This document shows, piece after piece, positions 37,301 through 50,900 of a stretch of DNA of 64,000 bases. The stretch is from NCBI GenBank assembly GCA_026874595.1, contig CM049310.1, positions 90,901,556-90,965,555 of the forward strand. Direction: 5' to 3'. Below the pieces are notes generated by a model. It searched no databases and was not told the origin of the DNA. It saw nothing but the letters and a program-made list of their open reading frames with translations. Both the position numbers and the translations under genes were made by a program. Origin of the DNA: Sipunculus nudus. Its lineage: Eukaryota; Annelida; Sipuncula; Golfingiida; Sipunculidae. The stretch's first letter is position 1. Every line of letters begins with the position of its first letter.

Positions 37301-38898
37301 GAGCAAGAATTTCCACCCATTTGATGTTCCCAGGGTCATCCTCATATTGTATAGATTTTTAAAAGCATATTCAGTAATTTATACAATAAAGGATACTCTC
37401 TGTGTAGTTTACTGCATGGTGAGATTGTGAATATTAAACCCTCTCATAAAAACTTTTTATGGAAAGGGGAAATTTGATGTATTTGAACCTTGCTAATATG
37501 CAGCCAACCAAAATATACCCCCACTGTCCACTATGGCCCCTTGGACCCCCCCCCCCCCCCCCTCCTGGATCCACTTCTGGCAACATATTGAAAGATTAAC
37601 ACTTACTTTTTCTGATATAAGGCTATAGTGTTATGTACTTGTAAATTTATTTGAAAAAAAAAGACACTCTGTTTATGTAAAATACTCTGATTTTAAGTAT
37701 GATTTGATTAATTTAGTAACATCAAGCATTTTTCAGATTTTGTGTAGTTATTGCAGTTTATAATGTTATATACATACAAATAGTTAAATTCTGAATCTGT
37801 AGTTAAATATTTGATAATTAAATTAGAGCCAATCATGTATAATTTTGAGGTAATTGACATACCTAGAATTTCTATGCATAATGTAAAACTTTGGTGGTGA
37901 ATTACTGTGTGCACAGCATATTTGCTACAAAGAAATTGGAAATTTATGTAAAATGGTTACTCAGCATAAACCATGTGTAAAATTGACTGTGTCTGCATTT
38001 GATCAATATTGGTTCTTTGAGTGCAATGTTAAGCTTGACTATAAGGGGCCTATTCTGACATCTATTAACCAAAAGATAATCCAATAACCCTTTTACAAAA
38101 ACAGGTCAGAAAACACCAATCCCTTTGCACCCAAGCCATTCATTTTGTGTGTATCCATGTGCTTAAAACATGTAGGGGGCCTGCCAAAATAATGAAAACA
38201 CATCCTTGAATGTGTTTTCATAAATTCCAGGACGTCTGGTGAGGGGAAAGATAATGCATAGTTTTGCCAAGGGCATTTAAAAACTAGTGACATTTTAACT
38301 CTTAGCACCTTTGGCTACATGGTTGTTCTGTTTGTCAACATTGCTGTGTTAACTAACAGCTTTTAACAAGCTCATGCATCCATCACAGAGGCGTTATTAG
38401 AACGTTTCTTAACAGGAGTTACCTAAAGTCCATAAATATGTAAGCAGAGTAAGCAAGAAATCACATAAATTCTACAGAAAAGGAAGGTGAATAGCTTACT
38501 TTAAATTTTTATATCCTGCACGTCAAGAAGAACACTAAAGCCTTGAAGTAACAGATGTCCTCACTAATTGCATTCAATAGTAAGCAAGAGCATATGCTCG
38601 TTAATTTGCTTGTCAACGCTCGTTGGCAAATTTTACGTATTAATGCTTGTCTGCTACCATGTGTTGAACCTATGACAGTTTTATGAAATAAAAATGAGGA
38701 ACTATGTAAATATGTAATATCCTTCTGTTACGTCTAGTGGGCTGAGTTGGTTTATGTTTAATCAGGTTCTGCAGTCAAACCAATTTGTTGAGCAAACCAA
38801 TCGATGACCAATCAATAATTGGTGCAACCTAAAGGACTCAGACTTGGACTCCGATGGCTCGGATAGTGTAAACTCAACTACACACTGCCATTGATGTA

Positions 38899-38954
<56 letters not shown>

Positions 38955-41900
38955 ATATGAAAATATCACTTTTGAGTAATTACTGTGTCATGAATCAGTC
39001 AATCACTGAAAAAAAATATAAAGTTAAATGTAACAAAGTCTTATCAAAGATATAGATCTTCTGTTTTCGTCGAGGGCCTGGGGTAACAGGGTGAAATCCT
39101 GTAAGTTTGGGAGATTTAATCTTGTACTCATGTGTTGATCTTACCATAATTCACCATCAAGGTTTTTTTTTGTTTTTTTTTTAAATCTAAGTCACAACAA
39201 AACAGCACGCAGAAAAATAAGATTTATTAGTTAAATACAAAAAAATAAAATGCATTATATATGTTCAGTGGTACCTTACCTAAATAATAGCGAATCATTA
39301 ATAAATCACCTTCTATTTACTTAATATCTGAACATTAAATATTTTAGCACCTACCATGAATGTTATAAGTAAACAGCCAATAGGTGTCGCTTGTTTTGTG
39401 TGACTACTATCACACCTTCCTCATAATCCTAGCCTCCTCTGCTCCATCAAAACTTGATTGAAAAATTTTGTAGATTCCACTCAACCACAAATCATGCTTA
39501 TCACATTACCCTAAGCCAGATTTCATATTGCAGGGGTAAGAAAGGTATACAAAACATGGAAGATTTAGATTACCTAGAATTTAGTAGATGTCAAACAATT
39601 ACTGTGTTGCATACATATTTGATGGGGTTGCAACAATACTTGTACTACATGCGGCATGTTTTTATTTTTTTCTAACTGTACGTTCATATATACTAGCCTG
39701 ACAGCTAACTGAACTTTTGAAACAAAAGAGAGTTTAACTTAAAGACATTACTATAAATGAAATAATAAACCGGAATTAAATAATATAATAACGAAATAGT
39801 AATTACCTGAGCTGTAATGATATACAGCATTAAGAAATCTTAATTAACAGATGTGTGAGGATTAGCTTCAGTGGTGATCTTATAAAGAAAGACGTATTTT
39901 TTTAGAGTTTATTGTTTTGACATATTTTCCGTGGACGTGTATTTTTGAATCCTTCAAATATCCAGTTCTTGTACTTTTCATTTGGTCCTAGTTAGGTTTC
40001 TTACTCTAATGCTCGTTTTTTGAAACCCTTGAAGTATCTCGTTGGTTGTATGGATTTATTGTCTTGCTCGCCCAAGAGAACTTTTTTTATTTCTCTCACT
40101 GTCCCGCAGTAAGTTACTTGTATGGAAGCCACTCTGTTTGACATGTCTGTTGCTATTTTGAGAACGAGCTGTGAATATTTCATAGCTCCACGAGATCCAA
40201 GGAAGGTATAAACAGATTGATTACTGTAACCAAGTTGACCCGTCAGCAGAGTTAACAGCAGAGTTGACAGTCTCTGACAGCCATCTTGTGTAACCAAGAC
40301 CCAGGCTGACGCACACTCCATGTCTGTTTTTACAGAGGTCTTTAGTTCCCTGATTGATCGTACATTGTTATAAATTGACTCTGAGCCACATGGCCTGGGG
40401 AAATGCTGCAAATCCTTATCTCAGAAATATCAGCTGAACCCTTTCATTCAGATTATTTATATCCATATTTTAATCATAGATTTTATGTATCATTGTTTCT
40501 GTCTGATATATAAATATGTCTTTCCATACCCAACTCTAATGTGCATACAACTTTACTTGATCCTCTCAAAATGATAGAGTATTTTAGTATAATAAGCTCT
40601 GCTCTATATTCTAAATGTTCTTCTGGAAATGTGTTCAATATTTGGCCATTTTATAATTACAAAGTGATGCAAAAGTGAAATTTTAATTCCTATAATTAGG
40701 TTATAATTAACAAAACTGAAAATTGCTAAAAACAGAGGTATGCTGTTGTAAATTTATTTTCATGTCTTCATTTGATTTATCCCTCTGGTAACCATAAACC
40801 TTGAAAGGGCCTATTACAATATCAGACCTCTATTAACAACAGATAATCCCTTAAACATCATATAAATTATAATATAAATAGGCCAGAAAATGTTTATATC
40901 CATTTGTTAATAACAAGGAGGACCAAAATAATTCACAAACCAGTGTTGAAAAGGGTGTTTTGCAACTTATGACCCTTCATCTTCCAAACATATACAACCA
41001 ACCACATTAGATTACATTGTTTATAAACATAGGAGCTTATAGTGTGTTTACAAGCTGTTTAAACACCTTTGAGATAACCACATAAGCATCCTAAGAACTT
41101 TTCTAAACAGGAACTTGCAGTACATTAATTAAATTCACATATATGCAGAGTAAGCTGGAATTAAATCACGAAAAATCTGCAGTAAAGTAAGATGAATAGC
41201 TTTCTTTAAAAGCTTATTTTGTATATTGAAAAATAAAATGCAACATTCCACCCTCCACATTCAGTCTGTTCCCATAGACCTGTAGGTTCTACCATCAAGA
41301 TATTTTTTCATCATCAGATTTGTCTTTCAATATCAGTTTAAAATATAGTAGAGGAACATCCCATCTTAATGAGGCATATCTGAAAAGTCAATATCTTAAA
41401 TTGAAAAGTGAACACTGAAATTGTTATCCTTTTATTTGAAAAAAATGTTGATTACTGGTTATTCAAAGAAAATGATCTTAGTAATGTTTATTAAACACTC
41501 AATTAAGTGAATGTTTGATATATCTATGATGTAGAGATTTACCTGGATTTGCACTGTGGTTTACCACTCAACTACAGTCAAGTTCTAATCATAAGCCTTG
41601 TTGGTCTGAATGCTTATCAAAATTCAAATAAAAGGAGGCAAGTCCATTAAGAAAAATGAATAGATTTAGAAACTCCAGACACTTGAATCTTTGAACTTAT
41701 AATGAATTGATGACCTGATTTTGATTCATGCAGTGTACACCTAGTGTAAGTTGTGACCTACAACAATATTGTATTGCTATGTAAGAATTTATATTTTGTT
41801 ATGAAGTTGTAAAATGAGTTGATTCAATTCATTATGATCCAATTAATTAATTTTATTAATAACACTCAAGATCTCTAAAGCCAGCCATAACATGTCTCAA

Positions 41901-44900
41901 ATATAGCAGTGCTAATAATGGTAAACAAAATAAAAAAAACTGCTAGTCATTTTGCAATACTAATTAGCAGTGATCACTGAGCAATTTTCTCTAAGTAAAT
42001 TATTCCCTATAATGATATGTTGAAAACCAGGTTTATATGACAGATTATTTCTTTATGAACCATTATTGTTAACAGTGATCATTGGCAGTGAGTCATCAGA
42101 GGCTGTCATACCTTACCAGGCACTGGTTCCATGAGGGTTTTCATAGTGAAGTGCTGATTAATTGACCATATCAAGGATTCGTATTTTCTGTCAAAATCAA
42201 TCACAAACGATTGTGTTTTTACAGGGAAAGACGTCATAATGACATAGTTGTATTTTATCCAGAAAACGTGTAATCTTGTCAGTGATATATAAAAAGGCGG
42301 ACACAAAAGTTAAAGTAGCATAAACACTGAATCTTGTGCAGCAAGCAGGCAGTTACCTTGACCTTTACACATGATGTACAAGTACTATGACATTACTCGG
42401 CCAATATTTTAGGTATAATTGTTTACAGCAGTGTACACAATATATATAGAAGCTACCTAGAATAATTGATCATAATAATCAACTAGAATACGGGTAGTCG
42501 ACAAGCGACTACGTGTATCCGCCTAAATCAGAGTGGAACGGGTGAAGTGAGGCATGGATTAAGTGGCAAGGGGAAATAGAGTGAAGTGTTGCATATTAGC
42601 ATGGATGTCTGCAGCCAAATAGTGTATGAAGGTTGCCCCCCCACCACAAAATCCAGAAAGCCGTCCCAGTTGTATACATATGCAAAATTTAAGGCAGATA
42701 AGTCAAACCACTACATGTATATGAGTGATTTTAGCCCGTGGCAGACAATCAGATGGACGCTGAGCAAAAATGGTTGCAGGTGACGCCACCAGTTTTGCGT
42801 ATGATAAAGAGCTATGTGAGAACTATACACATGCAAAACTTTGGCCCAATCGGTCAAACGGTTCCCAAGATATGAGCTTGGATGTCTGCTGCATAAATTA
42901 GAATGCAGGTGGCTCCACCTGTCATAAAATCAAGAGAGCTGTCGGTAATGTATAAACCTGCAAAATTTTAGCCAGATATGTCAAACCACTGCAGAGATAT
43001 GAGTGATTTTAACCCAAGGCAGACAAACAGATGGACACTGTGCAAACATGGTTGCAGGTGGCGCCACCATTTTTTGTGTATGTTATAGAGCTCTCCAAGG
43101 GCTACATTTGTGCAAAAAAATTTTCCTGATCGGTCAAACGGTTCCCGAGATATGAGCCTGGATGTCTGCAGCGTAAACGTGAATGTAGGTGGCGCCACCT
43201 GTCATAAAATCAGAAAAGCTATCCAGGATGTATACGCATGCCGAATTTCAGGTGAATTAGTCAAGTCACTGCAGAGATATGAGTGATTTTAACCCAAGGC
43301 AGACAAACAGATGGACACTGTGCAAACATGGTTGCAGGTGGCGCCACCATTTTTTGTGTATGTTATAAAGCTCTCCAAGGGCTACATTTGTGCAAAAAAA
43401 ATTTTCCTGATCGGTCAAACAGTTCCAGAGATATGAGCTTGGATGTCTGCAGCGTAAACGTGAATGTAGGTGGCGCCACCTGTCACAAAATCAGAAAAGC
43501 TATCCAGGATGTATACGCATGCCAAATTTCAAGTGAATTAGTCAAGTCACTGCAGAGATATGAGTGATTTTAACCCAAGGCAGACGAACAGATGGACACT
43601 GTGCAAACATGGTTGCAGGTGGCGCCACCATTTTTTGTGTATGTTATAAAGCTCTCCAAGGGCTACATTTTTGCAAAAAAAAATTCCTGATCTGTCAAAC
43701 GGTTCCCCAGATATGTGGGTTTATGTGTGGAAACAGACGCACAAACAGACGCAGAGCGCAGAGGAAAGGTCAGAGGTCAAAACAAAATCGGGGCGCAGCA
43801 GTTCACATGTGACCCGAACATAATCCCGGGTTTCGTAAAATTCCGCACAGCGGTTACGGAGGATTTCTCCGGCGGCGGCGTGCAGCTGAAAACATAGTAT
43901 CCGTAAAACTCTGTTTTGGCGGATACAATCAGTCATCAAACATGAAAAGAAATGTTCAACAAGTTCCTACCGCTAGTATTTTACACGCAACAGTTTTACC
44001 AAATGTCAATTTTTTACAAAACAAAGTAAATGGCACTCCGCTTTACCTATGTCAGGTTCATCCTCGGTCCTGTGTGTCACAGCCGTGTGTTTGATATGAT
44101 GGTTGACTTTAAATGCGCTAGGCATGAGGTTGAAATTTTGCGGTTTCTTCATTTTGGACATTTCAGGAGGGTTTCATTTTTCGCAATTGCACCAGGACCT
44201 AAAAAATCTAAGTAAGGCAGTATTAGTAATTATTATGATAGGAAAATAAATTTCACATCACCTCACTTGTTTCAGTTACAGACATTATGCCCTGTGTCCG
44301 ACATATCCTCTGTGATTACTGCATGGTTTACAATTATTAATGCATGTTTGCATGGGCTGGTTTAATCTAGATTGTTTTACTGATTATTTTCAACTCGCAA
44401 ATATGGTGAAAATAAAACCTTGTGAACAAAATGGCAACCATGGTATTCATGTTACATACAGTCAGGACTCCATCTCTTTCATCCCCTGGTTTCATGCCCC
44501 TTTGTGATGTCACTAATCTGTGCAAGGCAGATGACAGGCTGTGACATCAGGTTTCAGGCATACACAGCCAAAGGCAGATATACATAAGGGATTACATTAC
44601 TAGGCGGATCTATATAGTGTTATGTGAAATCCCATTAATGATTTAGCCTTAGGCTGATTGTGTCCTTTGATTTCTTAAGTCTTACACTGAATTGTGCCTG
44701 CTCAGGTAATGTTATCACCAGGCAGGTTTATGTCATATGTACATAGGATTATCCTCTTATTTATGTATACCAGAAAAATATATTTGTTCTTTTCTCTTAT
44801 TCATTAGCAGGACAGAAAGGGTACTTTGTCTTATTTGCACAGTCACAAACCAGTTGACGGGAATCAATTGTTCAAGTGCGTTATATTAATAAGAAAGATG

Positions 44901-47900
44901 ATAATAAAAGAAGAAAAAAATTTATATTTAAAGGTGATGTTCCTGTCAGAGCTGTTGGCATGTATTGTGTTTCATGACCCAAACTTTACAGATGATCAGT
45001 GTTACAAGCAGTGCCTTACCTGTGCAGAATCTCTTATCTGAAAATTAAAGGGGCCTATTTCACTACATATCCGTTTTCTATTAACTAAAGATAATCCCTT
45101 AAAAACATTAAAAAACAATATACCAGAAAACACCAACATGTGGGGGGCACCAAAATATATTCAGATTAAACAAGGACATCTTGTGACAAGTCACAATAAA
45201 CCAAAATTTGCTAAGGGTATTTTGCAAACAGTGACCTTTAAACTTCCGCACAAAGCAACGATACACCTTAGGTTATATTTTTTATTCTGTCAACATTGTT
45301 ATGTTTTCAAATAGCTTGTAGATAAGCATGCAAGCTCATACATCCATGACAGAGGCATTTAGCATAAATTACCCAGAGTTCATCAGTCAGCCAAAAAACA
45401 TACAAAATTTACAGAAAAGGCTGGTGAATAGTTTGCTTTAAAGTAAGGGACTGAAATTTACCTATGAAAAACAATATGGATGTGCATCCTCACATATTTC
45501 TATATTTGTTGGCTGCAAGGTAGGTGTATGATGAAACAAAGTTTCACAATATCATGAAGAGTTGAATATACCAATTATGCATGGGTGCCAAATAAAAGTG
45601 GATATTGAACTTTACTCAACACATGTACCACCATATAAATGTACTGTTTTAATGGTTGATATCATCCATTATCTGAACATTTGTCACCCATGCTTTATGG
45701 ATATATAGGTTCTTGTAAATTGTGCATTGTTAAGTAATACAACTGTGTATCAGCACAACAGGGCTCGACATTTACTTTAGAAAGTGCTTGCCATACTGAG
45801 GAAGTGACATCTAGCTTATACTTGCCGTACATGAAATTTTACTTGTCCTACAAAAATCAATAAAGACAACCACAAGCACAAAATGTTTGTCCCACATGAT
45901 TATTTTTCAACAATAAACATGTTCCAGTGTTTGTTTGTTAATAATCATTTTCATCAGTATTTGCACAGGTAAACATACAGGTAATTTAAGATAGAGGTAA
46001 TACAATATGATTTCATTTCTCAAAGTAAAGAAATGGCTATTAAATCTTAATGAAGATTAATGAAGATTAATGCCTTTAGATAATTTATATATTGGACCCA
46101 CTTGCCCAGTTGGGCAATTAGGAGCCAAAATTTAGTTTCCCAACCACCATCTGGAACTTTTACTTGCCTAGGGCAATCAGTTAAGTGTTAATGTTAATTC
46201 CTGCACAAGATCATTAGCAGCATGTTTAATGTATTTTATTCATGTTATAATGTAATAGTTTTGTTGCAGGTGGGTGAAGCAAGAGCGCTATACAACATCG
46301 GCAATGTGTACCATGCTAAGGGGAAACACACTGGCCGCAGCGGTGATCAGGACCCTGGAGAGTTCCCTCCTGAAGTCAAAGATGCCCTCCAGCAAGCAGC
46401 GTCATACTACGAGTAAGGATAAGCCACTGTACCCACAAGGCATGCTTGGGAATTAGTAAAGTCTGTTTGACGTCCATCAAGCTTTGTTTGATCTTCCTCT
46501 AGAGTAACTGAGTCTATTCCATTACTGTATGTCTCTTGATCTGTAGGAAAGTGTGGGATGAATGCCACAGCAGTCAGTCTGCATGATCAAGGAATAAATT
46601 CCTTTTAATCCTTACAGTCATTGCTAATCAGTATTGCAAAATGATTAGTAGTTTATGACTTGGATTAGGGGTTTTAACATTGGCTTTATTTAAGCCTTTT
46701 TATGTTATGACTAGCTGTTGAGATCTTGCAGGAAATCTGTTCATTTGATCATAATAAGTGAGTAGAACCAACTTATTGCAGAAATGTCATAAGAAAAGAT
46801 TAACTCATAGTAATTCAGTATTGTTTTATGCAGCAAGCGTTAAATTAACACTGTAAATCAAAATGTTATCAAATCAGTATCCTGATATAATTAATGTTAA
46901 TTAACAAATGATAATGGCTTCCTAAAATCTGTTAATTTACCTTGATTGACCTGCCTTCTTATATGAATCTCACATTCCCATGTTCTGATATTCTTTATCT
47001 CACTCAGTCCTGTTTTAAGGCATTTTAAATATGTAGATGTATTCAATATTCTTTTAAGTGTACTGTTCAGAGCCTTTTTTAGCCTCTCTAAATTAAGTCT
47101 GTTTTAACCCTTCAAGTCAACCTGTTTTCTTATATGAAAAGTTTTATAAGTTACAATTTACAACATTCAGACCACTTATGGCTGTCAAGGTCATTGGTCA
47201 CATGCAAAGCAGCCTCAATGGACAGCTGCTGATTGGATGAGATTGTGTGTTATAAAAAAATATAACCAGTTAAAAAAACAAAGATAGCTACACTACATCT
47301 GATCTGTCAGTTTATTGTGAAGAGTGTAAAAAGTTCTGAAACATAAACTGGAGATTTATTGTAAAATTCTTGTTTGCCATATTGGGCTGTTATTTCCATT
47401 TGCAGCATTTTAGGAAATAATAGTAAAATATAAACTTTTAAGAAAATAATCTAAAAAAAATCAGGTGGACACAGATTGGTGGAACAAAAGTACAGGCAAC
47501 TAGTCTGTCAGACTATTATTAAACAGGTAAACTGCCCTGGAGCTCTGCTTAGCCAGATGGCTCTTTCTGAGCACAGGTCCTACCTCAGAGGAGTTGTTTA
47601 GTCTAGACAGGCTAATGGTAACATGAGATCCACCAACCACAGGTTGTGCTGCAGTTTGTTTGATGGATAGAATGAGCTAGTCACTGACTGGGCCAATGTT
47701 TACAAATTGTTTATCAGTTGTTTAGGTCTGCACTTGCCCCTAATGTTTTTGTTTCAGTTTTGTCTCACATTCTCCATTTTAAAAAATAAATTGTATAAGT
47801 AAGTAATTGCGGCACTTTTTTTTTTTTTAATTTTTTTTTTGTGAGAAACAGTGTTTCTTGAGGGTTCCATTTTCATGTTAAACCCAACACAGAGAATATT

Positions 47901-50900
47901 TTATTTATAGTTATTTAATATGCAAACAATATTAATTCTTTGATTAGGAGCAAAGGAAACACCAACAGCAAAGAAATTACTTTTTCTTTTTTGGTAGATA
48001 ATAAAACATCATATCTTTTACAAGGTCATGCTTTGATTTTTGGGTAACATAACAGTTTGTCGATCATAATGGTTGCCACGTTCAGTGCTCAAACAAAGAT
48101 AACATTCTTGAGATGTATGTTAGGTGATAGGCCATACAGTATATATACGTTCACCTGTGTAGGTCAGGCATCTAATTCTTAGTATTCACAATAGTTTCTC
48201 TTTTGTGAATATCACAGATTTAAATCCTTGGCAAACAAAAAGCCACCCACAGTATAAATGCTGGTGCACTTGGCATAAAGAGTTACCTGGCAAGGTGCAG
48301 CTGTAAATGGTTCACTTTAATATCATACCATGTATAGAAACTATGATTAAGATCATATGGTAACAATGATATTATTATATAACACCATCATACTGGGAAA
48401 CTATTCATAATGATATATAGAGATTATATCAACACCATGCCTTTGTATGTATAGCATACTGTGAAATCATAATGCTTAGTAGTGATTAAATGAGTACTTG
48501 TGTGTTGATTAATCATGCCAGTATTCATGGTTCAGGAGCAGAGGTTTCTGATGAATTTGGTGATTATAGCCTTGGATTAAAGCCTTACTTCAGGTTTATG
48601 GTCACAGGAGAAAGTAACTTGCATTAAAGGTTATTCCAAGTTTCATTTGTAAATCATTACAGCTCTGGAAGGCTCTACATTGACAGAAATTATGCAGTCC
48701 ATTTTCAACACAACTCTTTGTTCTTTGTTAATTGATCATCTTCACCTTAATACAGTACCTGGTGCCACCTACAGGTTTAAAATCTAAAGTTCACATCTTT
48801 TCTAGAAAAACTGCAAGATCTTGTGTTTATAAGCTTTCCATAAGCCTTGAACATTTTCACCTACTTTAATTGGAAAGTATAATTTTTTTGTTGTTGAGAG
48901 GCTTAAGTTGAGGGTAAATATGAAGTAAATTAGCTCTTGTTTGCATTCTAATAGGTTGTATATTTCTTCTTTTTTTTTTTCACACAGGGCCAATCTGGAG
49001 ATGGTGCGGGAACTCCGGGACAGGGCAGCACAAGGCAGAGCTTGTGGTAACCTTGGCAACGCTCACTATTTACTTGGAAACTTCAGTCAAGCAATTGGAT
49101 ATCATGAAGAGGTATGGATTAATACTTTATTTTTCTTCTTTTTATCTGATCTAAGTGTGTCATCTTCCATATGAATGGTTTTCACAGTTACCTGAGGAAC
49201 TACTTTCTCAATTGTATGACACTTTTTTTGTCCTCTGCTTCCACGGAATGGGGGACATTGATTTGGGTTTGTCTGTCTGTCCCTCTGGCTGTCCCTCTGT
49301 CTGTCTGTCCGTCAGGTTCTTGATTCTGTGTGATAAGTTTCCTAAATATTATCCGATTTCATTCACATTTGGGTCAGTGATTGGTCTCATGTATACTTTG
49401 GTTGGGATTGGTTTTGGAGTGTCTGTCTGAAAATTTATTATCACCAGCTCCGAAACAAACAAAAATTGTCCCTTTTGTTCCCAATTCACAACTAAAATTA
49501 TGACGTGGACACATCTTCAGGGGACATTGAAAACTAAAACACAGGCACTATGACATGTGGAGACATCTTCAGGGGAAAATAAAAAAGAAAACATTCAGTA
49601 GGCAAGCATGAAGATCACAGGAATCTAAAATAATAAGAGGCGGAAGCGGAGGACATAAATTCCAAGAATTTGCTTGTTTATCATCTAACCATGCATGTTA
49701 TCACTTGAATACAATAACCTTTATGTACACGATATTGCACAAAATGCCTGGTCCATATGGCTGCCACTAAATATCAATAAAATCATCCCAGCAAGTGTTC
49801 TGTATAACACAGTTGAGTGCATTCTATGGGGTCAAGTGTGCTGAGACAGGAGGTGAAGTTTAAAATTAAAACATTTCCGTTACATTCAGCCCCAGATCTT
49901 GTGAAGTAATTATCACAGTGATATCATTGATTTATTATATGAAGACAATGTCAGATGACATCCCTGACCACATTACTTTATGACATCCAAAACATATTGA
50001 ATACACATCTTAAATTCAGTAGAACACATAGTGCAAGTAAATGCTGAGATTATTTAAAAAATATAGTAACTATATGTATGTGATAGACAACATAAGTGGT
50101 TGTTTAAAAAAAGTATTATGACCCTTTTATCTCATGCTTTCATATTTGCCATGGTATATGTGGCCCTGGGCTACCCTTAGTCCTACATGATGGCAATACC
50201 AATCATTGTTGTAGTATTTGGATGCTTCCAGTAAAGCAAGTTTGCTTGTCCAGGCCATGGCTCATATGATGATAATTGATAAAATTTATATCAAAGACTT
50301 CTTACTCACTTGTAAAGTATTAACTATATTACAGTAATGTCCCTTTTTCCCCTCAGTATCAGACAGCATGTCTTTATATACAAGAAATATTGGCTAGCCC
50401 ACAGTGATGTTAATAGAGTTTGTCACAAGGTCAGGACGGACCTAAGATGTAGGTCTAAATGTATGTCTTGTTTAGTTAGAAAAGTAATAAAGAGGGTACC
50501 CATCTATCCTGGAAACTAAGAAATACTTATTTATGGTCAGGGAAAGGTCAAGAAATATAGGATGTGCCTCAAATCAGGGAGAAGTTTAGGAATATGACTG
50601 ATCTTGAGACAAATTGGTCAGTCTGTTATATTTTTTTTTTGGTCCAAAAAGCAAGTCCAGTGGATGATAGGCTGCATGATGTCTTCTCAGGAAGAAAACC
50701 AAGTCAAAATAACTATCCTTGAAATCCATAGTTTGTTATAGGAGAAATCAGGAAATTTTGTTTTCAAAAATAAAATTGCTGGGAACCCAGAAGTAACATA
50801 ATGTTGATTCTGATATTGTGTTTGATCATGCCATATTCTTGTCTATTTATATTATTTCATTTATTTTTTTTATGGCAGAGGTTAGCGATTGCCAAGGAGT

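Noticed and set aside
40001-40411. 136-codon minus-strand ORF
   Set aside because: Composition is plausible, but there is no motif, no paired exons and no promoter. About one frame of this length is expected by chance in this much AT-rich DNA.
45045-45441. R5 called as a piggyBac-derived MITE
   Set aside because: Only one copy shows TTAA at both ends and the tips are weakly matched, so it is kept as an unclassified repeat.
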